Positions 37,826-49,388 of a DNA stretch of 64,000 nucleotides are shown here, piece after piece. The stretch spans positions 168,938 through 232,937 of the forward strand of contig NZ_BMQQ01000009.1 in NCBI RefSeq assembly GCF_014648195.1. Reading direction: 5' to 3'. The notes beneath the pieces were generated by a model. That model was not told the origin of the DNA and did no database searches. It saw only the letters and a program-made list of their open reading frames with translations. Made by a program: the position numbers and the translations under genes. Source of the DNA: Streptomyces purpureus (lineage in GTDB: Bacteria; Actinomycetota; Actinomycetes; Streptomycetales; Streptomycetaceae). Numbering within the stretch: position 1 is the first letter of the stretch; every line of letters starts with the position of its first letter.

Positions 37826-38225
37826 GCGCCTTGTCGCTCAGCACGCCGCCGGTGAAGCAGAGCCGGAAGACCGGGACGGCCGCGATCAGCGTCGACCGGT
37901 AGTACAGGCAGCTGTCCGCCCCGGCCGGTTCGGCCGGGGCGGTCGCGGGCGGCCCGTCCAGCGGACGCGGCGGCAGCCGCTCCTCGACCGTCCCCCGGCT
38001 CTGCCCGGTGCGGAGCGCGGAGTAGTCGTCGCCGTCGAGGAACGAGCGGGACTGGGTGTAGAGCCCGAAACCCAGCATCACCACGGCGAGCGCCGTGAGC
38101 AGGGCGAGCGGGATCCAGATCGCCTGGGCGACGCCCCGCCGCACCCGCCGCCGCAGGACCGGGGTGGCGAGCAGGGCCCACAGGCCGAGGTCGAGGAGGA
38201 GGTGACGGAGTCGTGCGCGGCGCAT
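37815..38225 (-). CDS. Small single-pass membrane protein of unknown function
   Basis: 136 residues from an ATG at 38225. A basic N-terminus (MRRARLRHLLLDLGLWALLA) and a second hydrophobic stretch IPLALLTALAVVMLGFGLY suggest one or two membrane helices. The following YSALRTGQSRGTVEERLPPRP resembles the short y-x-L-x-x-G-x-s-x-x-x-V pattern of BamE/SmpA-like modules; CLYYRS and FRLCFTGGVLSDK end the protein. A longer in-frame start exists but runs over the neighbouring regulator gene spacing. Function unknown; lies between glgP and a response regulator. Confidence 0.65.
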   Translation of the reverse strand: MRRARLRHLLLDLGLWALLATPVLRRRVRRGVAQAIWIPLALLTALAVVMLGFGLYTQSRSFLDGDDYSALRTGQSRGTVEERLPPRPLDGPPATAPAEPAGADSCLYYRSTLIAAVPVFRLCFTGGVLSDKALIS

Positions 38226-38271
38226 CCGACCAGCTTGCCCGAGCGGCCCGGGCCGTGACCCCTGACGAAAG

Positions 38272-38925
38272 TCAGTCCTCGACGAGCCCGCCGTCGTGGG
38301 CGAGGATCGCCAGCTGGACGCGGTTGCGCAGCTGGAGGCGGGCGAGGACCGCGCTGACATGGGCCTTCACGGTCCCCTCGACCACATGCAGCCGGGCCGC
38401 GATCTCGGCGTTGGACAGTCCCGCGCCGACCAGTGCGACGACCTCGCGCTCGCGTCCTGTCAGCGGTTCGAGCCGCGTGCGCGCCTCGGCGGTACGGGAC
38501 AGCCGCTCGCCGCCCAGCTGGTCGAGGACGCGCCGGGCGATCCCGGGGGAGAGGAACGCGGCGCCCTCGGCCACCGCCCGTACCCCGGCGAGCAGTTCGC
38601 GCGGGTCCCCGGACTTGAGCAGGAAGCCGCGCGCGCCGGAGCCGAGGGCACGGGCGATGTAGGCGTCGTCCGAGAAGGTGGTGAGCATGACGACCGCGGT
38701 GGCCGGCACCGTACGCCGCAGCTCCTCGGCGGCCCCGAGGCCGTCCAGGCGCGGCATCCGGATGTCGAGCAGGGCCACGTCGGGCCGGTGGAGCCGGGCC
38801 AGTTCGACGGCCTCGTGTCCGTCGCCGGCCTCCGCGACCACCTCGATGCCCGGGTCGGTGGCGAGGATGGCCCTCACCCCGGCGCGGATCATGGTCTCGT
38901 CGTCGGCCAGCAGCACCCTGATCAT
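38272..38925 (-). CDS. NarL/LuxR-type response regulator (orphan)
   Basis: 217 residues. Receiver 1-118 with DDE at 8-10, phospho-acceptor Asp54 (VALLDIRMP), Thr (LTTFSDD) and Lys (LLKSGD). C-terminal LuxR-type helix-turn-helix: LTGREREVVALVGAGLSNAEIAA-type helices with VVEGTVKAHVSAVLARL. No histidine kinase gene adjoins it on either side; the upstream neighbour is a metalloprotease and the downstream one a small membrane protein. NarL-type regulators usually pair with a DesK/NarX-like kinase, so either the kinase was lost here or it is encoded elsewhere. Confidence 0.93.
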   Translation of the reverse strand: MIRVLLADDETMIRAGVRAILATDPGIEVVAEAGDGHEAVELARLHRPDVALLDIRMPRLDGLGAAEELRRTVPATAVVMLTTFSDDAYIARALGSGARGFLLKSGDPRELLAGVRAVAEGAAFLSPGIARRVLDQLGGERLSRTAEARTRLEPLTGREREVVALVGAGLSNAEIAARLHVVEGTVKAHVSAVLARLQLRNRVQLAILAHDGGLVED

Positions 38926-38950
38926 GGCGTCAGCCTAAGCACACGCGCGG

Positions 38951-38982
38951 CCGCCCGGAGGGGACGGATCCCCTCCGGGCGG
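38951..38982 (-). terminator. Hairpin terminator after the M4 protease gene
   Basis: Perfect 14-base arms at 38951-38964 and 38969-38982 with a four-base loop, 23 bases beyond the protease stop and between it and the orphan regulator. Confidence 0.7.
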
Positions 38983-39004
38983 TCTGCCGGTCCGAGCCGG
39001 GGTG

Positions 39005-41029
39005 TTACGGGAAGGTCAGCTTGAAGCTGTTGATGTAGCCGGTGTCCAGCCGGGCCTTGTCCTGGACGCGGAGCTTCCAGGAGCCGTTGGCCACCTCGGA
39101 GGAGGCGTTGACCGTGTAGGTCGCCTTGACGTTGTCGGCCGAGTCGCCGGAGCTGAAGGGCTTCAGGTTGTAGACCGAACCGTCCGGGGCGACCAGGTCG
39201 ACGACCAGGTCACCGCGCCAGGTGTGGACGATGTCGACGTCGACCTTGAGGGCGGCCGGGGCGTTGCCGGTGATGCCGGTGACGCTGACGGCCGAGGTGA
39301 CGGCGGCGCCGTTGTCCGGGATGGAGACGTCGGCGGTGTTCTCGAAGACCTTGCCGGGCTGCGGGTCGCCGCCGGGGCGGGGACCGACGTTGACACCGGC
39401 CCAGGCGTGCTCGACGGCCGTGACCTCGGGAGCGGTGGCGCCGTACAGCTCCTTGGCCACCGCGACCGTGCCGGCGCGGGCGCCCGCGTAGTCGGTGGTG
39501 GTGTTGAACTTCGTGGTGAGCGCCTTGAACCAGATCAGCGAGGCCTTGTCACGGCCGATGCCGGCGACCGGGAGGCCGTCGGAGGTCGGCGAGTCGTAGT
39601 TCACGCCGTTGATGGTCTTGGTGCCGCTGCCCTCGGAGAGCAGGTAGTACCAGTGGTTGGCCGGACCCGAGGAGTAGTGGACGTCGACGTTGCCGATGCC
39701 CGCGTACCAGTAGTCCTTGGACGAGCCGTCCTTGCTGGGCTTGTCCATGTAGCGCAGCGGGGTGCCGTTGCCCCGGATGTCGATCTTCTCGCCGACGAGG
39801 TAGTCGCCGAGGTCCTTGGGGTTGTTGGCGTAGAACTCGACGGCGGCCGCGAAGATGTCGGAGGTCGCCTCGTTCAGGCCGCCGGACTCGCCGCTGTAGC
39901 GCAGGCCCGCGGTGTTGGAGGTGACGCCGTGCGTCATCTCGTGGGCCGCGACGTCGATCGAGGTGAGCGGCTTGGTGTTGTTCGCGCCGTCGCCGTACGT
40001 CATGCAGAAGCAGCTGTCCTGCCAGAAGGCGTTGACGTAGGCGTTGCCGTAGTGGACCCGGGAGTACGCGCCGACGCCGTCACCCTTGATGCCGGAGCGG
40101 CCGTGCACGTTCTTGTAGTAGTCCCAGGTGAGACCGGCGCCGTAGTGGGCGTCGGCGCCCGCGGTCTCGGCGTTCTGCGGGGTGCCGTCGCCCCAGATGT
40201 CGTCGGAGCCGGAGAAGAGCGTGCCGGTGCCGGACGTACCGCGGTTGAGGTTGTACGTCTTGTGGTTGCCGCGGCCGGTGTCGGTCAGTGTGTACGACGG
40301 CGCGGTGCCCAGCGTCACCTGGCCGCTGTACATGGTGTTGCCGGTGCCGGTCTCGACGGCCTGCCACTCGTAGAGCTTCTTGCCGTTCTTGGCGTCGGTG
40401 ACGACGTGGAGTTCGTTGGGGGTGCCGTCGTGCTGGAGGCCGCCGACGACGGTCTCGTACGCGAGGACGGGCTTGCCCTTCGCCATCCAGACGACCTTGC
40501 GCGGGGCGCGCTCGGCGTCGGTGGCCTTGGAGCCCTCCGCCTTGGCGGCGCTCAGCGCCTGCTTCTCGGCGGCGGCCGGGGAGACGGCCGTGGCGGTGTC
40601 GACGTTCTTCAGCTGCTCGCGGGAGGCCTTGGTGACGCTCTCGGTCGCGCCCGTCTTCGTCGCGGCGACGACCAGGTCGCCGCCGAGGACGGGAAGTCCG
40701 GCGTAGGTGCGCTCGTAGCGGGTGTGCGTGGTGCCGTCCCGGTCCTGGACGACGTCGCGGACGACCAGCTTCTCCTGGGAGCCGAGGCCGAGCTTCCTGG
40801 CGGTGTCCGCCTTGGCCGCGTCGGCCGCGCGTATCAGCGCGGTGCGCTGGGCGGGGGAGAGATCGGCGGGCAGGGCGCCGGGGTCGGCCTGGCCGGCGGC
40901 CTGGGCCTTGGGGGCGGCGACCCACCGGTCGTCGGCGGTGGCGGCGCCGGTCTGCACGCTCACGGCGAGCATGGCGGCGGCGATCAGAGCGCCCGTCGCG
41001 GTGGCGCGACGGCTGGGCGTGGGTCTCAC
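39005..41029 (-). CDS. Secreted M4 (thermolysin-like) zinc metalloprotease
   Basis: 674 residues from a GTG at 41029 with AAAAGGAG before it; a 39-codon longer frame lacks a signal peptide start. Signal peptide about residues 1-33 (ATATGALIAAAMLAVSVQTGAATA). An FTP/PepSY propeptide runs to about residue 240. The M4 catalytic domain has HEMTH at 363-367 (His363 and His367 zinc ligands, Glu364 catalytic) and GLNEATSD with Glu387 as third ligand. A C-terminal P/proprotein-convertase-like beta domain (about 560-674) starts near FENTADVSIPDNG. Role: extracellular protein degradation for nutrition or development. Confidence 0.96.
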   Translation of the reverse strand: MRPTPSRRATATGALIAAAMLAVSVQTGAATADDRWVAAPKAQAAGQADPGALPADLSPAQRTALIRAADAAKADTARKLGLGSQEKLVVRDVVQDRDGTTHTRYERTYAGLPVLGGDLVVAATKTGATESVTKASREQLKNVDTATAVSPAAAEKQALSAAKAEGSKATDAERAPRKVVWMAKGKPVLAYETVVGGLQHDGTPNELHVVTDAKNGKKLYEWQAVETGTGNTMYSGQVTLGTAPSYTLTDTGRGNHKTYNLNRGTSGTGTLFSGSDDIWGDGTPQNAETAGADAHYGAGLTWDYYKNVHGRSGIKGDGVGAYSRVHYGNAYVNAFWQDSCFCMTYGDGANNTKPLTSIDVAAHEMTHGVTSNTAGLRYSGESGGLNEATSDIFAAAVEFYANNPKDLGDYLVGEKIDIRGNGTPLRYMDKPSKDGSSKDYWYAGIGNVDVHYSSGPANHWYYLLSEGSGTKTINGVNYDSPTSDGLPVAGIGRDKASLIWFKALTTKFNTTTDYAGARAGTVAVAKELYGATAPEVTAVEHAWAGVNVGPRPGGDPQPGKVFENTADVSIPDNGAAVTSAVSVTGITGNAPAALKVDVDIVHTWRGDLVVDLVAPDGSVYNLKPFSSGDSADNVKATYTVNASSEVANGSWKLRVQDKARLDTGYINSFKLTFP

Positions 41030-41207
41030 GCGGACTCCTTTTGCGAGGGGGGTACCGGCGGCTGGGTGGGCCGTCCGGGCGTGCAAGCAGAGCTGTGGAG
41101 CGGTGATACGCAGAGCCGGGGGAAGAGTGACAGTCGTGACGGGCATCTGTCAGGAGCGCGTCAACAAGTTGGCCAGAACTCGTCCGTTGCCCGAAAGCCG
41201 GTATCCG

Positions 41208-41415
41208 TTAACCGGACGTTTCGTCGATCATGGTTGCGATGCCGTCCAGCGTTCTCCGCAGCCCGAATTCGAAGAGAGTCCCGAGGTCGAGCGTGAACTC
41301 CGGGTCCTCCGAGAGGCCGGAGAGCAGAGGGTAAGAACCGGCCGCCGAGATCGCGTCGAAGCGTGGCTCGTTCCGCACCATCCACTCCTCGTCCGTGATC
41401 CCGCTGTCCTGCCGG
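41208..41415 (-). pseudogene. Remnant of a TetR-family regulator (C-terminal end only)
   Basis: The frame ending at a TAA (41208-41210) reads RQDSGITDEEWMVRNEP... LEDPEF-like region and FEFGLRRTLDGIATMID, typical of the TetR_C_1 ligand domain end. The DNA-binding domain and most of the protein are gone. Upstream, near 41405-41420, recognisable TetR sequence stops and sequence of an oppositely oriented MFS gene begins. No start codon or promoter remains. Confidence 0.75.
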
Positions 41416-41417
41416 GC

Positions 41418-42033
41418 CTGTTCCTCCAGGTCGTCCTCGGCCAGAGCCCGTTCGAGGCCGCGCTGTGGAGCCTGGCCCCGTCGGCGGGCGTGCTGGCCGG
41501 AGCCCCGCTCGCCGCGGCGCTCGCCCAGCGGCTGGACCGCGGCCGGGTGATGGCGGGCGGCTTCCTCGTCGCCGGCGCCGGGTTCGCCTGGCTGACCCAG
41601 ACCCGTACCGACTCACCGCTGTGGACCGTCCTCGCGGCCTCCGCCGTCTACGCCTCGGCCCTGGTCTCCGCGATGACCCTCGCCAACGAACTCGCCCTCG
41701 CCGCGGCCCCGCCGGAGCGGGCCGGCTCGGCGGCGGCGGTCCTGGAATCCGGCCAGGAGCTGGGCGGCGCCCTCGGCATGGCCCTCCTCGGCTCGATCGG
41801 CGCGGCCGTCTTCTACCCGAGAACTCCCGTCCCACGAAACCCTCGGCGCCGCCCTGGCCACCGGCTCACCCGAGGTGGGGAGGGCGGCCCGGGAGGCCTT
41901 CACAGCCGGCCTCACCTGGGCGGCGGCCGGCGCGGCGGCCGTCATGCTCCTGGCGGCGACGCTCAGCGCGACCCTGCTCCGCGGCACGCGCCCACTGACG
42001 CCCCAGCCTCGGCCGACACCGGTACGCGGCTGA
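41418..42033 (+). pseudogene. Remnant of an MFS (DHA2) exporter, 5'-truncated and frameshifted
   Basis: Begins mid-protein at GLFLQVVLGQSPFEAALW, as in helix 9 of DHA2 transporters, and continues through MTLANELALAAAPPERAGSA and GGALGMALLGSIGAAVFY. At 41816-41818 one extra C in a C run shifts the frame; the proper continuation RELPSHETLGAALATGSPEV then runs in the next frame to a stop at 42033. The N-terminal half is missing, removed together with the start of the divergent tetR gene. Confidence 0.78.
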
Positions 42034-42103
42034 CCGAGGGGGCGGTGAAGGAGCCGGCGTCACGACCGCGAGGCCGGACTACGGAGCGGTCGGTAGACCG
42101 TCG

Positions 42104-42437
42104 GCGGTCGTGCGGCAGCAGCCGGAACGCCTTGTGTGCCGTGAGGGGGCGTACGGCACGGAAGTCCCGCTCGTCGACCGTGAGCAGGCAGTCCGTTCGG
42201 TACTCCTGGGCGAGCGTGACGTTCACGGCGTCGGCGAGGTCGAGCGCGAGGTCGGCGTGGACGGCCATGACGGCGGCCGCCGTGCGCAGGATGCCCTCGT
42301 CGACGGCCGGGATCACCGCTGTCGAACGTGGGGAAGTCGAGCGGCTCCTCCTCCGGGACGCCCAGGCGCGCCACGGCCTCCTAGGTCAGAGCGAGGTCCT
42401 CTTCGTCGACGTGGACGGTCGTACGCTTCAGAGTCAT
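42104..42437 (-). pseudogene. Remnant of a VapBC-type toxin-antitoxin pair
   Basis: From an ATG at 42437 the frame reads MTLKRTTVHVDEEDLALT, the start of a Streptomyces VapB-like antitoxin, then a TAG, then EAVARLGVPEEEPL in the same frame. About 70 bases on, the sequence shifts to a frame encoding the C-terminal half of a PIN-domain toxin: ADLALDLADAVNVTLAQEY, LLTVDERDF and FRLLPHD. The antitoxin C-terminus and the first half of the PIN domain are deleted. Non-functional by any reading. Confidence 0.75.
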
Positions 42438-42532
42438 ATGCGTGTGCTGGCGCACGCATACCTTGGGACGAGGCCGACGACCGGACATCAGCTTCCGTGC
42501 CCCGACCGGCATGGCAGGTCGCACAATGCCGG

Positions 42533-44518
42533 TCACACCAGGCTCTCGCGCCACGCGCGGTGCAGCCCCGCGAACCTCCCCGTGCCGCCGATCAGCTCGG
42601 CCGGCGCACCGTCCTCCACGATCCGGCCCGCCTCCATCACCAGCACCCGGTCCGCGATCTCCACCGTCGACAGTCGGTGCGCGATCACCACCGCCGTACG
42701 GCCCGCGAGGACCGTGTCCATCGCGCGCTGCACCGCCCGCTCACCGGGTACGTCCAGCGAGCTGGTCGCCTCGTCGAGGATCAGGACCGCCGGGTCCGCG
42801 AGCAGCGCACGGGCGAAGGCCACCAACTGCCGCTGGCCCGCCGAGATCCGGCCGCCCCGCTTGCGTACGTCCGTGTCGTAGCCGTCCGGCAGGCCGGTGA
42901 TGAAGTCGTGCGCGCCGATCGCCTTGGCCGCCTGCTCGATCTCCTCCCGGGTCGCCTCCGGCCGCCCGATCGCGATGTTGTCCGCGACCGTCCCGGAGAA
43001 CAGGAACGACTCCTGCGTCACCATCACCACGCCCCGCCGCAGCTCCGGCGTGGCCAGCTCGCGCAGATCGACGCCGTCGAGGAGGACCCGCCCGCCGGTC
43101 GGGTCGTAGAACCGGGCCAGCAGCTTGGCCAGGGTCGACTTGCCCGCGCCGGTCGACCCGACCACGGCGACGGTCTGCCCGGCCGGGATCGTCAGACCGA
43201 ACCGCGGCAGCACCTCACCGCCGGTGCGGTACGCGAACCGCACGTCCTCGAAGACGACCTCCCGCCCCGCACCGCCCCGCCTCGGCGGCAGCGCGCGCGG
43301 CGCGGACGCCTCCGGGACCGACGGGACCTGGGCCAGCAGCCCGGCGATCTTCTCCAGGGACGCGGCCGCCGACTGGTAGGAGTTGAGGAACATCCCGAGC
43401 CGGTCGATCGGGTCGTACAGCCGCCGCAGGTAGAGCACCGCCGCCGCCAGCACACCCAGCGCGAGGGCGCCGCTCGCGACCCGGTGGGCGCCCCACAGGA
43501 CCATGCCCGCGACGGCGGTGTTCGCGATCAGGCGCGAGCCGACGACGTACTGCGCCATCTCCAGCATCCCGTCGGCGTTCCGGCGGGCGTGCCGGTCGTT
43601 CAGGGCCCCGAACTCGGCGTCGTTGACCCGCTCCCGGCGGAACGCCCGCACCGGCCGGATGCCGTTCATCGTCTCCACGAACTTCACGATCACGGCCGCG
43701 ATCGCCGTCGACCGGGCGGCGAAGACGACCCGCGAGCGGCGGCGGTAGCGCCGGACCATCAGGAACAGCGGCAGCAGCGAGGCCAGCGCCACGGCGCCGG
43801 TGCCCAGGTCGAGCCAGAGCAGCATCACCGAGATGTACCCGAACGCGAGCACGACCCCGACCAGCTCCTGGAGCCCCTCGCCGAGCAGTTCCCGCAGCGA
43901 CTCGACGTCGGTGGTGGAACGGGAGATGAGCCGGCCGGAGGTGTACCGCTCGTGGAAGTCGACGCTGAGGGCCTGGGCGTGCCGGAAGATCCGCCCGCGC
44001 AGGTCGAGCAGCACGCTCTGGTTGACGCGGGCGGAGGCGCGGATGAACGCGTACTGGAACAGCCCGCCCCCGAGCGCGCAGCCGACGTACCCCGCGCCGA
44101 CGGCGACGAGCGGCCCGTAGTCGTCCTGCCGCAGCGCGGGTACTCCCCGGTCGATGGCGTACGCCACGAGCAGCGGCCCCGCCTGCACGGCGGCCTGATG
44201 AAGGAGCAGCAGCACGGCGCAGAGCGCCACCCACCACCGGTGCTCCCGCAGCAACGACCGCAACAGCGCCCCCGTGGCCCCCGGGGGCGTCGGCAGATCG
44301 TCCTCGCCGATCCTGTCCGTCCCGTCGGTCGCACCGGTCCCGTCGGTCGCACCGGTCCCGTCGGTCGCACCGGTCCCGTCGGTCGCACCGGTCGTGCCGG
44401 TCGCGTCGGCGTCGCGGCCGGGGCCCGAACCCCGGCCCCCATCGGTCGCGTCCTCCTCCGGAGCGGGGCCTCCGCCCCCGCTCCCGCCCGGGACCGGCGC
44501 CGTCGTGGGTGTCGTCAT
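42533..44518 (-). CDS. ABC exporter subunit with canonical Walker B (heterodimer partner)
   Basis: 661 residues: a 100-residue low-complexity N-terminal tail with GATDGT repeats, six membrane helices (about 110-400), then an ATPase domain. Walker A GSTGAGKST, signature ISAGQRQ (degenerate LSGGQ), Walker B LILDEATSSLD with catalytic Glu, and H-loop IAHRLST. Its start overlaps the stop of the neighbouring half-transporter (ATGA). Together they make an asymmetric exporter of the BmrCD/TM287-288 type: this subunit provides the intact Walker B, the partner the intact signature. Export of drugs, lipids or peptides is expected; substrate unknown. Confidence 0.93.
   Translation of the reverse strand: MTTPTTAPVPGGSGGGGPAPEEDATDGGRGSGPGRDADATGTTGATDGTGATDGTGATDGTGATDGTDRIGEDDLPTPPGATGALLRSLLREHRWWVALCAVLLLLHQAAVQAGPLLVAYAIDRGVPALRQDDYGPLVAVGAGYVGCALGGGLFQYAFIRASARVNQSVLLDLRGRIFRHAQALSVDFHERYTSGRLISRSTTDVESLRELLGEGLQELVGVVLAFGYISVMLLWLDLGTGAVALASLLPLFLMVRRYRRRSRVVFAARSTAIAAVIVKFVETMNGIRPVRAFRRERVNDAEFGALNDRHARRNADGMLEMAQYVVGSRLIANTAVAGMVLWGAHRVASGALALGVLAAAVLYLRRLYDPIDRLGMFLNSYQSAAASLEKIAGLLAQVPSVPEASAPRALPPRRGGAGREVVFEDVRFAYRTGGEVLPRFGLTIPAGQTVAVVGSTGAGKSTLAKLLARFYDPTGGRVLLDGVDLRELATPELRRGVVMVTQESFLFSGTVADNIAIGRPEATREEIEQAAKAIGAHDFITGLPDGYDTDVRKRGGRISAGQRQLVAFARALLADPAVLILDEATSSLDVPGERAVQRAMDTVLAGRTAVVIAHRLSTVEIADRVLVMEAGRIVEDGAPAELIGGTGRFAGLHRAWRESLV
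44320..44409. repeat. Tandem 18-bp repeat inside the ABC exporter gene
   Basis: Four perfect copies of TCCCGTCGGTCGCACCGG (44320-44391) and a degenerate fifth. On the minus strand they encode (GATDGT)n in the N-terminal tail of the 661-residue exporter subunit. Copy number probably varies between strains by slippage without breaking the frame. Confidence 0.9.
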
Positions 44519-46314
44519 CGTGAGCCGCCGCCTTCCGCCTCCGTGCCCGACATCAGCCAGGCGTACTCCGCGCTCTCCCGCAGCAGTTCGTGATGGGTGC
44601 CCACGGCCGTGATCCGGCCGCCCGACAGCAGCGCCACCCGGTCCGCGAGCTGCACCGTGGACGGCCGGTGGGCGACGACCAGGGCCGTCGTGCCGCGCAG
44701 CACGTCCCGCAGGGCCGCCTCCACCAGCGCCTCCGTATGCACGTCGAGCGCGGACAGCGGGTCGTCCAGGACCAGGAAGCGCGGCCGGCCCACGACCGCG
44801 CGGGCGAGGGCCAGGCGCTGGCGCTGGCCGCCGGAGAGGCTCAGCCCCTGCTCGCCGACCTGGGTGCGCACACCGTCCGGCAGGCCGTCCACGAACCCGG
44901 CCTGGGCCACGGCCAGCGCCCGCCGCAGCGCGCCCTCGTCCGCCTCACCGCCCGCGCCCATCAGCACGTTCTCGCCGACGCTCGCCGAGAACAGCGTCGG
45001 CTCCTCGAAGGCCACCGCGACCAGCTCCCGCAGCCGCGACCGTTCCATCGTGGCGATGTCCTCGCCGTCGAGCAGGATCCGCCCGGCCGTCACCTCGTGC
45101 AGCCGTGGCACCAGCGCGGTGAGCGTCGTCTTCCCGGAGCCGGTCGCGCCGACCAGCGCCATCGTCTCGCCGGGGCGGACGTGCAGATCGATCCGGGCGA
45201 GCACGGGGTCCGTACCGGGGGGCGCGTCCGGGTACCGGAAGGTGACGCCGTCGAACCGCAGCCCGCCGCCCGGGGCCTTGACCGACTCTGCCCGGGGACG
45301 GCACGCGGGCTCCTCGACCGGCTCGTCGAGGACCTCGAAGTACCGCTCGGTCGCCGTCGCCGCCTCCTGCGTCATCGCCAGCAGGAAGCCGATCGACTCC
45401 ACCGGCCAGCGCAGCGCCAGCGCCGTCGACAGGAACGCCACCAGCGTGCCCGCCGACATCGCCCCGTCCGCCACCCGCACCGTGCCCAGGACCAGCGCGG
45501 CGCCGACCGCCAGCTCCGGGACGGTCATGATGACGGCCCAGATCGCGGCGAGCAGCCGCGCCTTGTCCAGTTCCGTACCGCGCAGCCGCACCGCCAGCGT
45601 GCGGAACGCCTCCGCCTGTGCGCGGTGCCGGCCGAAGCCCTTGACGACCCGGATGCCGAGGACGCTCTCCTCGACCACCGTGGTCAGATCGCCGACCTGG
45701 TCCTGGGCGCGGCGGGCCACCAGCGCGTACTTCGTCTCGAAGAGCGCGCAGATCACGATCAGCGGGACGACCGGCACCAGCAGGATCAGGCCCAGCAGCC
45801 AGTCCTGCGCCAGCAGGACCGCGCAACCCGCCACCACCGTCACGCCGTTGACGACTATGAACATCAGCGGGAACGTCAGGAACATCCGGAGCATCGCCAG
45901 GTCCGCCGTCCCCCGCGACAGCAGCTGCCCCGAGGGCCACCGGTCGTGGAACGCCACCGGCAGCCGCTGCAGATGCCGGTAGAGATCCGCCCGCATCGCC
46001 GCCTCGACCCCGGTCAGCGGCCGGGCCACCAGCCACCGGCGCAGACCGAACAGCAGCGCCTCGGCGACACCGAGCAGCAGCAGATACAGCGCCCCCAGCC
46101 ACACCCCGCCCGGGTCCCGCTCGGCGACCGGCCCGTCCACCATCCACTTCAACACCAGTGGAATCAGCAGGCTCAAACACGACGCGGTCACCGCCACGAC
46201 GCCCGCGGCGAACCACCGCGCCCGTACCGGCCTGAGGTACGGCCACAGTCTCAGCAGGGTCCGTACGGACGAAGCACCCTTGGTTTCCTTGGCGGTTGCA
46301 TGGTTCTCCGGCAT
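44515..46314 (-). CDS. ABC exporter subunit with degenerate Walker B (heterodimer partner)
   Basis: 599 residues: six membrane helices (about 20-320) and an ATPase domain with Walker [10 protein letters not shown], intact signature [14 protein letters not shown] and Walker [13 protein letters not shown]. Asp replaces the catalytic Glu after the Walker B Asp, the mark of the degenerate site in heterodimeric exporters. Translationally coupled to the 661-residue partner. A start at the ATG of 46314 ([13 protein letters not shown]) gives normal length. The 162 bases upstream, towards the divergent pseudogene, should hold its promoter. Confidence 0.93.
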   Translation of the reverse strand: MPENHATAKETKGASSVRTLLRLWPYLRPVRARWFAAGVVAVTASCLSLLIPLVLKWMVDGPVAERDPGGVWLGALYLLLLGVAEALLFGLRRWLVARPLTGVEAAMRADLYRHLQRLPVAFHDRWPSGQLLSRGTADLAMLRMFLTFPLMFIVVNGVTVVAGCAVLLAQDWLLGLILLVPVVPLIVICALFETKYALVARRAQDQVGDLTTVVEESVLGIRVVKGFGRHRAQAEAFRTLAVRLRGTELDKARLLAAIWAVIMTVPELAVGAALVLGTVRVADGAMSAGTLVAFLSTALALRWPVESIGFLLAMTQEAATATERYFEVLDEPVEEPACRPRAESVKAPGGGLRFDGVTFRYPDAPPGTDPVLARIDLHVRPGETMALVGATGSGKTTLTALVPRLHEVTAGRILLDGEDIATMERSRLRELVAVAFEEPTLFSASVGENVLMGAGGEADEGALRRALAVAQAGFVDGLPDGVRTQVGEQGLSLSGGQRQRLALARAVVGRPRFLVLDDPLSALDVHTEALVEAALRDVLRGTTALVVAHRPSTVQLADRVALLSGGRITAVGTHHELLRESAEYAWLMSGTEAEGGGSR

Positions 46315-46476
46315 CAGGCCCGAGCCTACGGTTCACCCCTGACAACGCCCACCGGTTTTTGCCCGCCGTCCCGGCACGCCCGCGCGGGGTCGTACCCGCC
46401 ATCAGCCGATCGGACGATGCCCGTTCGAGCCCGATGGCCGATGCTCCGCCCCCGTCCCGACCGGCAGGCTCGCAGC

Positions 46477-47149
46477 ATGGAAATCATCGAGGTCAGCGGG
46501 CTGGCCAAGGCCTACGGCGGCAGGACGGCCGTCGCCGACGTGTCCTTCACGGTCGGCGAGGGTGAGATCTTCGGCATCCTCGGCCCGAACGGCGCCGGCA
46601 AGACCACCACCGTCGAATGCATCGAGGGGCTGCGCGTCCCCGACGCCGGCACCGTCCGGGTCGCCGGCCACGAACCCCGTGGCCGACCGCGAGCAGGTCA
46701 CCCGGATCCTCGGCGCGCAGCTCCAGGAGAGCGAGCTGCAGGCCAAACTCACCGTCCACGAGGCCCTGGAGCTGTACGCGGCCTGCTACCCCGCACCGGC
46801 CGACTGGCGGACGCTCGCCGAACGCCCCGGCCTCACCGACAAGCTCTCCACCCGCTTCGGAAAGCTCTCCGGAGGCCAGAAACAGCGCCTGTTCATCGCC
46901 CTCGCCCTCGTCGGCGACCCCAGGGTCGTCGTCCTCGACGAGCTCACCACCGGCCTCGACCCCCGCGCCCGCGAACGCGAAGTCCTCGAACTCGTCGCCA
47001 AGGGCACCTCCAACCGCGAGATCGCCGCCGAACTGTTCATCAGCGAGGCCACCGTCAAGACCCACCTCACCCACGTCTACGCGAAGCTCGGCGCCAAGGA
47101 CCGGGCGGCCGCCGTCGCCGTGGCGTACGAGCGGAAGATCCTGGGCTGA
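46477..47149 (+). pseudogene. Chimeric remnant: ABC ATPase N-terminal part fused to LuxR-type HTH, with frameshift
   Basis: From an ATG at 46477 the frame encodes an ABC ATPase ([24 protein letters not shown]). At 46675-46678 one extra C in a C4 run shifts the frame; the ATPase then continues as [35 protein letters not shown] and [18 protein letters not shown]. Without a break it becomes a NarL/LuxR regulator tail: [37 protein letters not shown], ending at 47149. Streptomyces commonly order ATPase, permease, kinase and LuxR regulator in one operon, so an internal deletion with its join near REREVLEL explains this. The frameshift makes even the chimera unlikely to be made. Confidence 0.8.
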
Positions 47150-47159
47150 CGGGGCCCGC

Positions 47160-49388
<2,229 letters not shown>

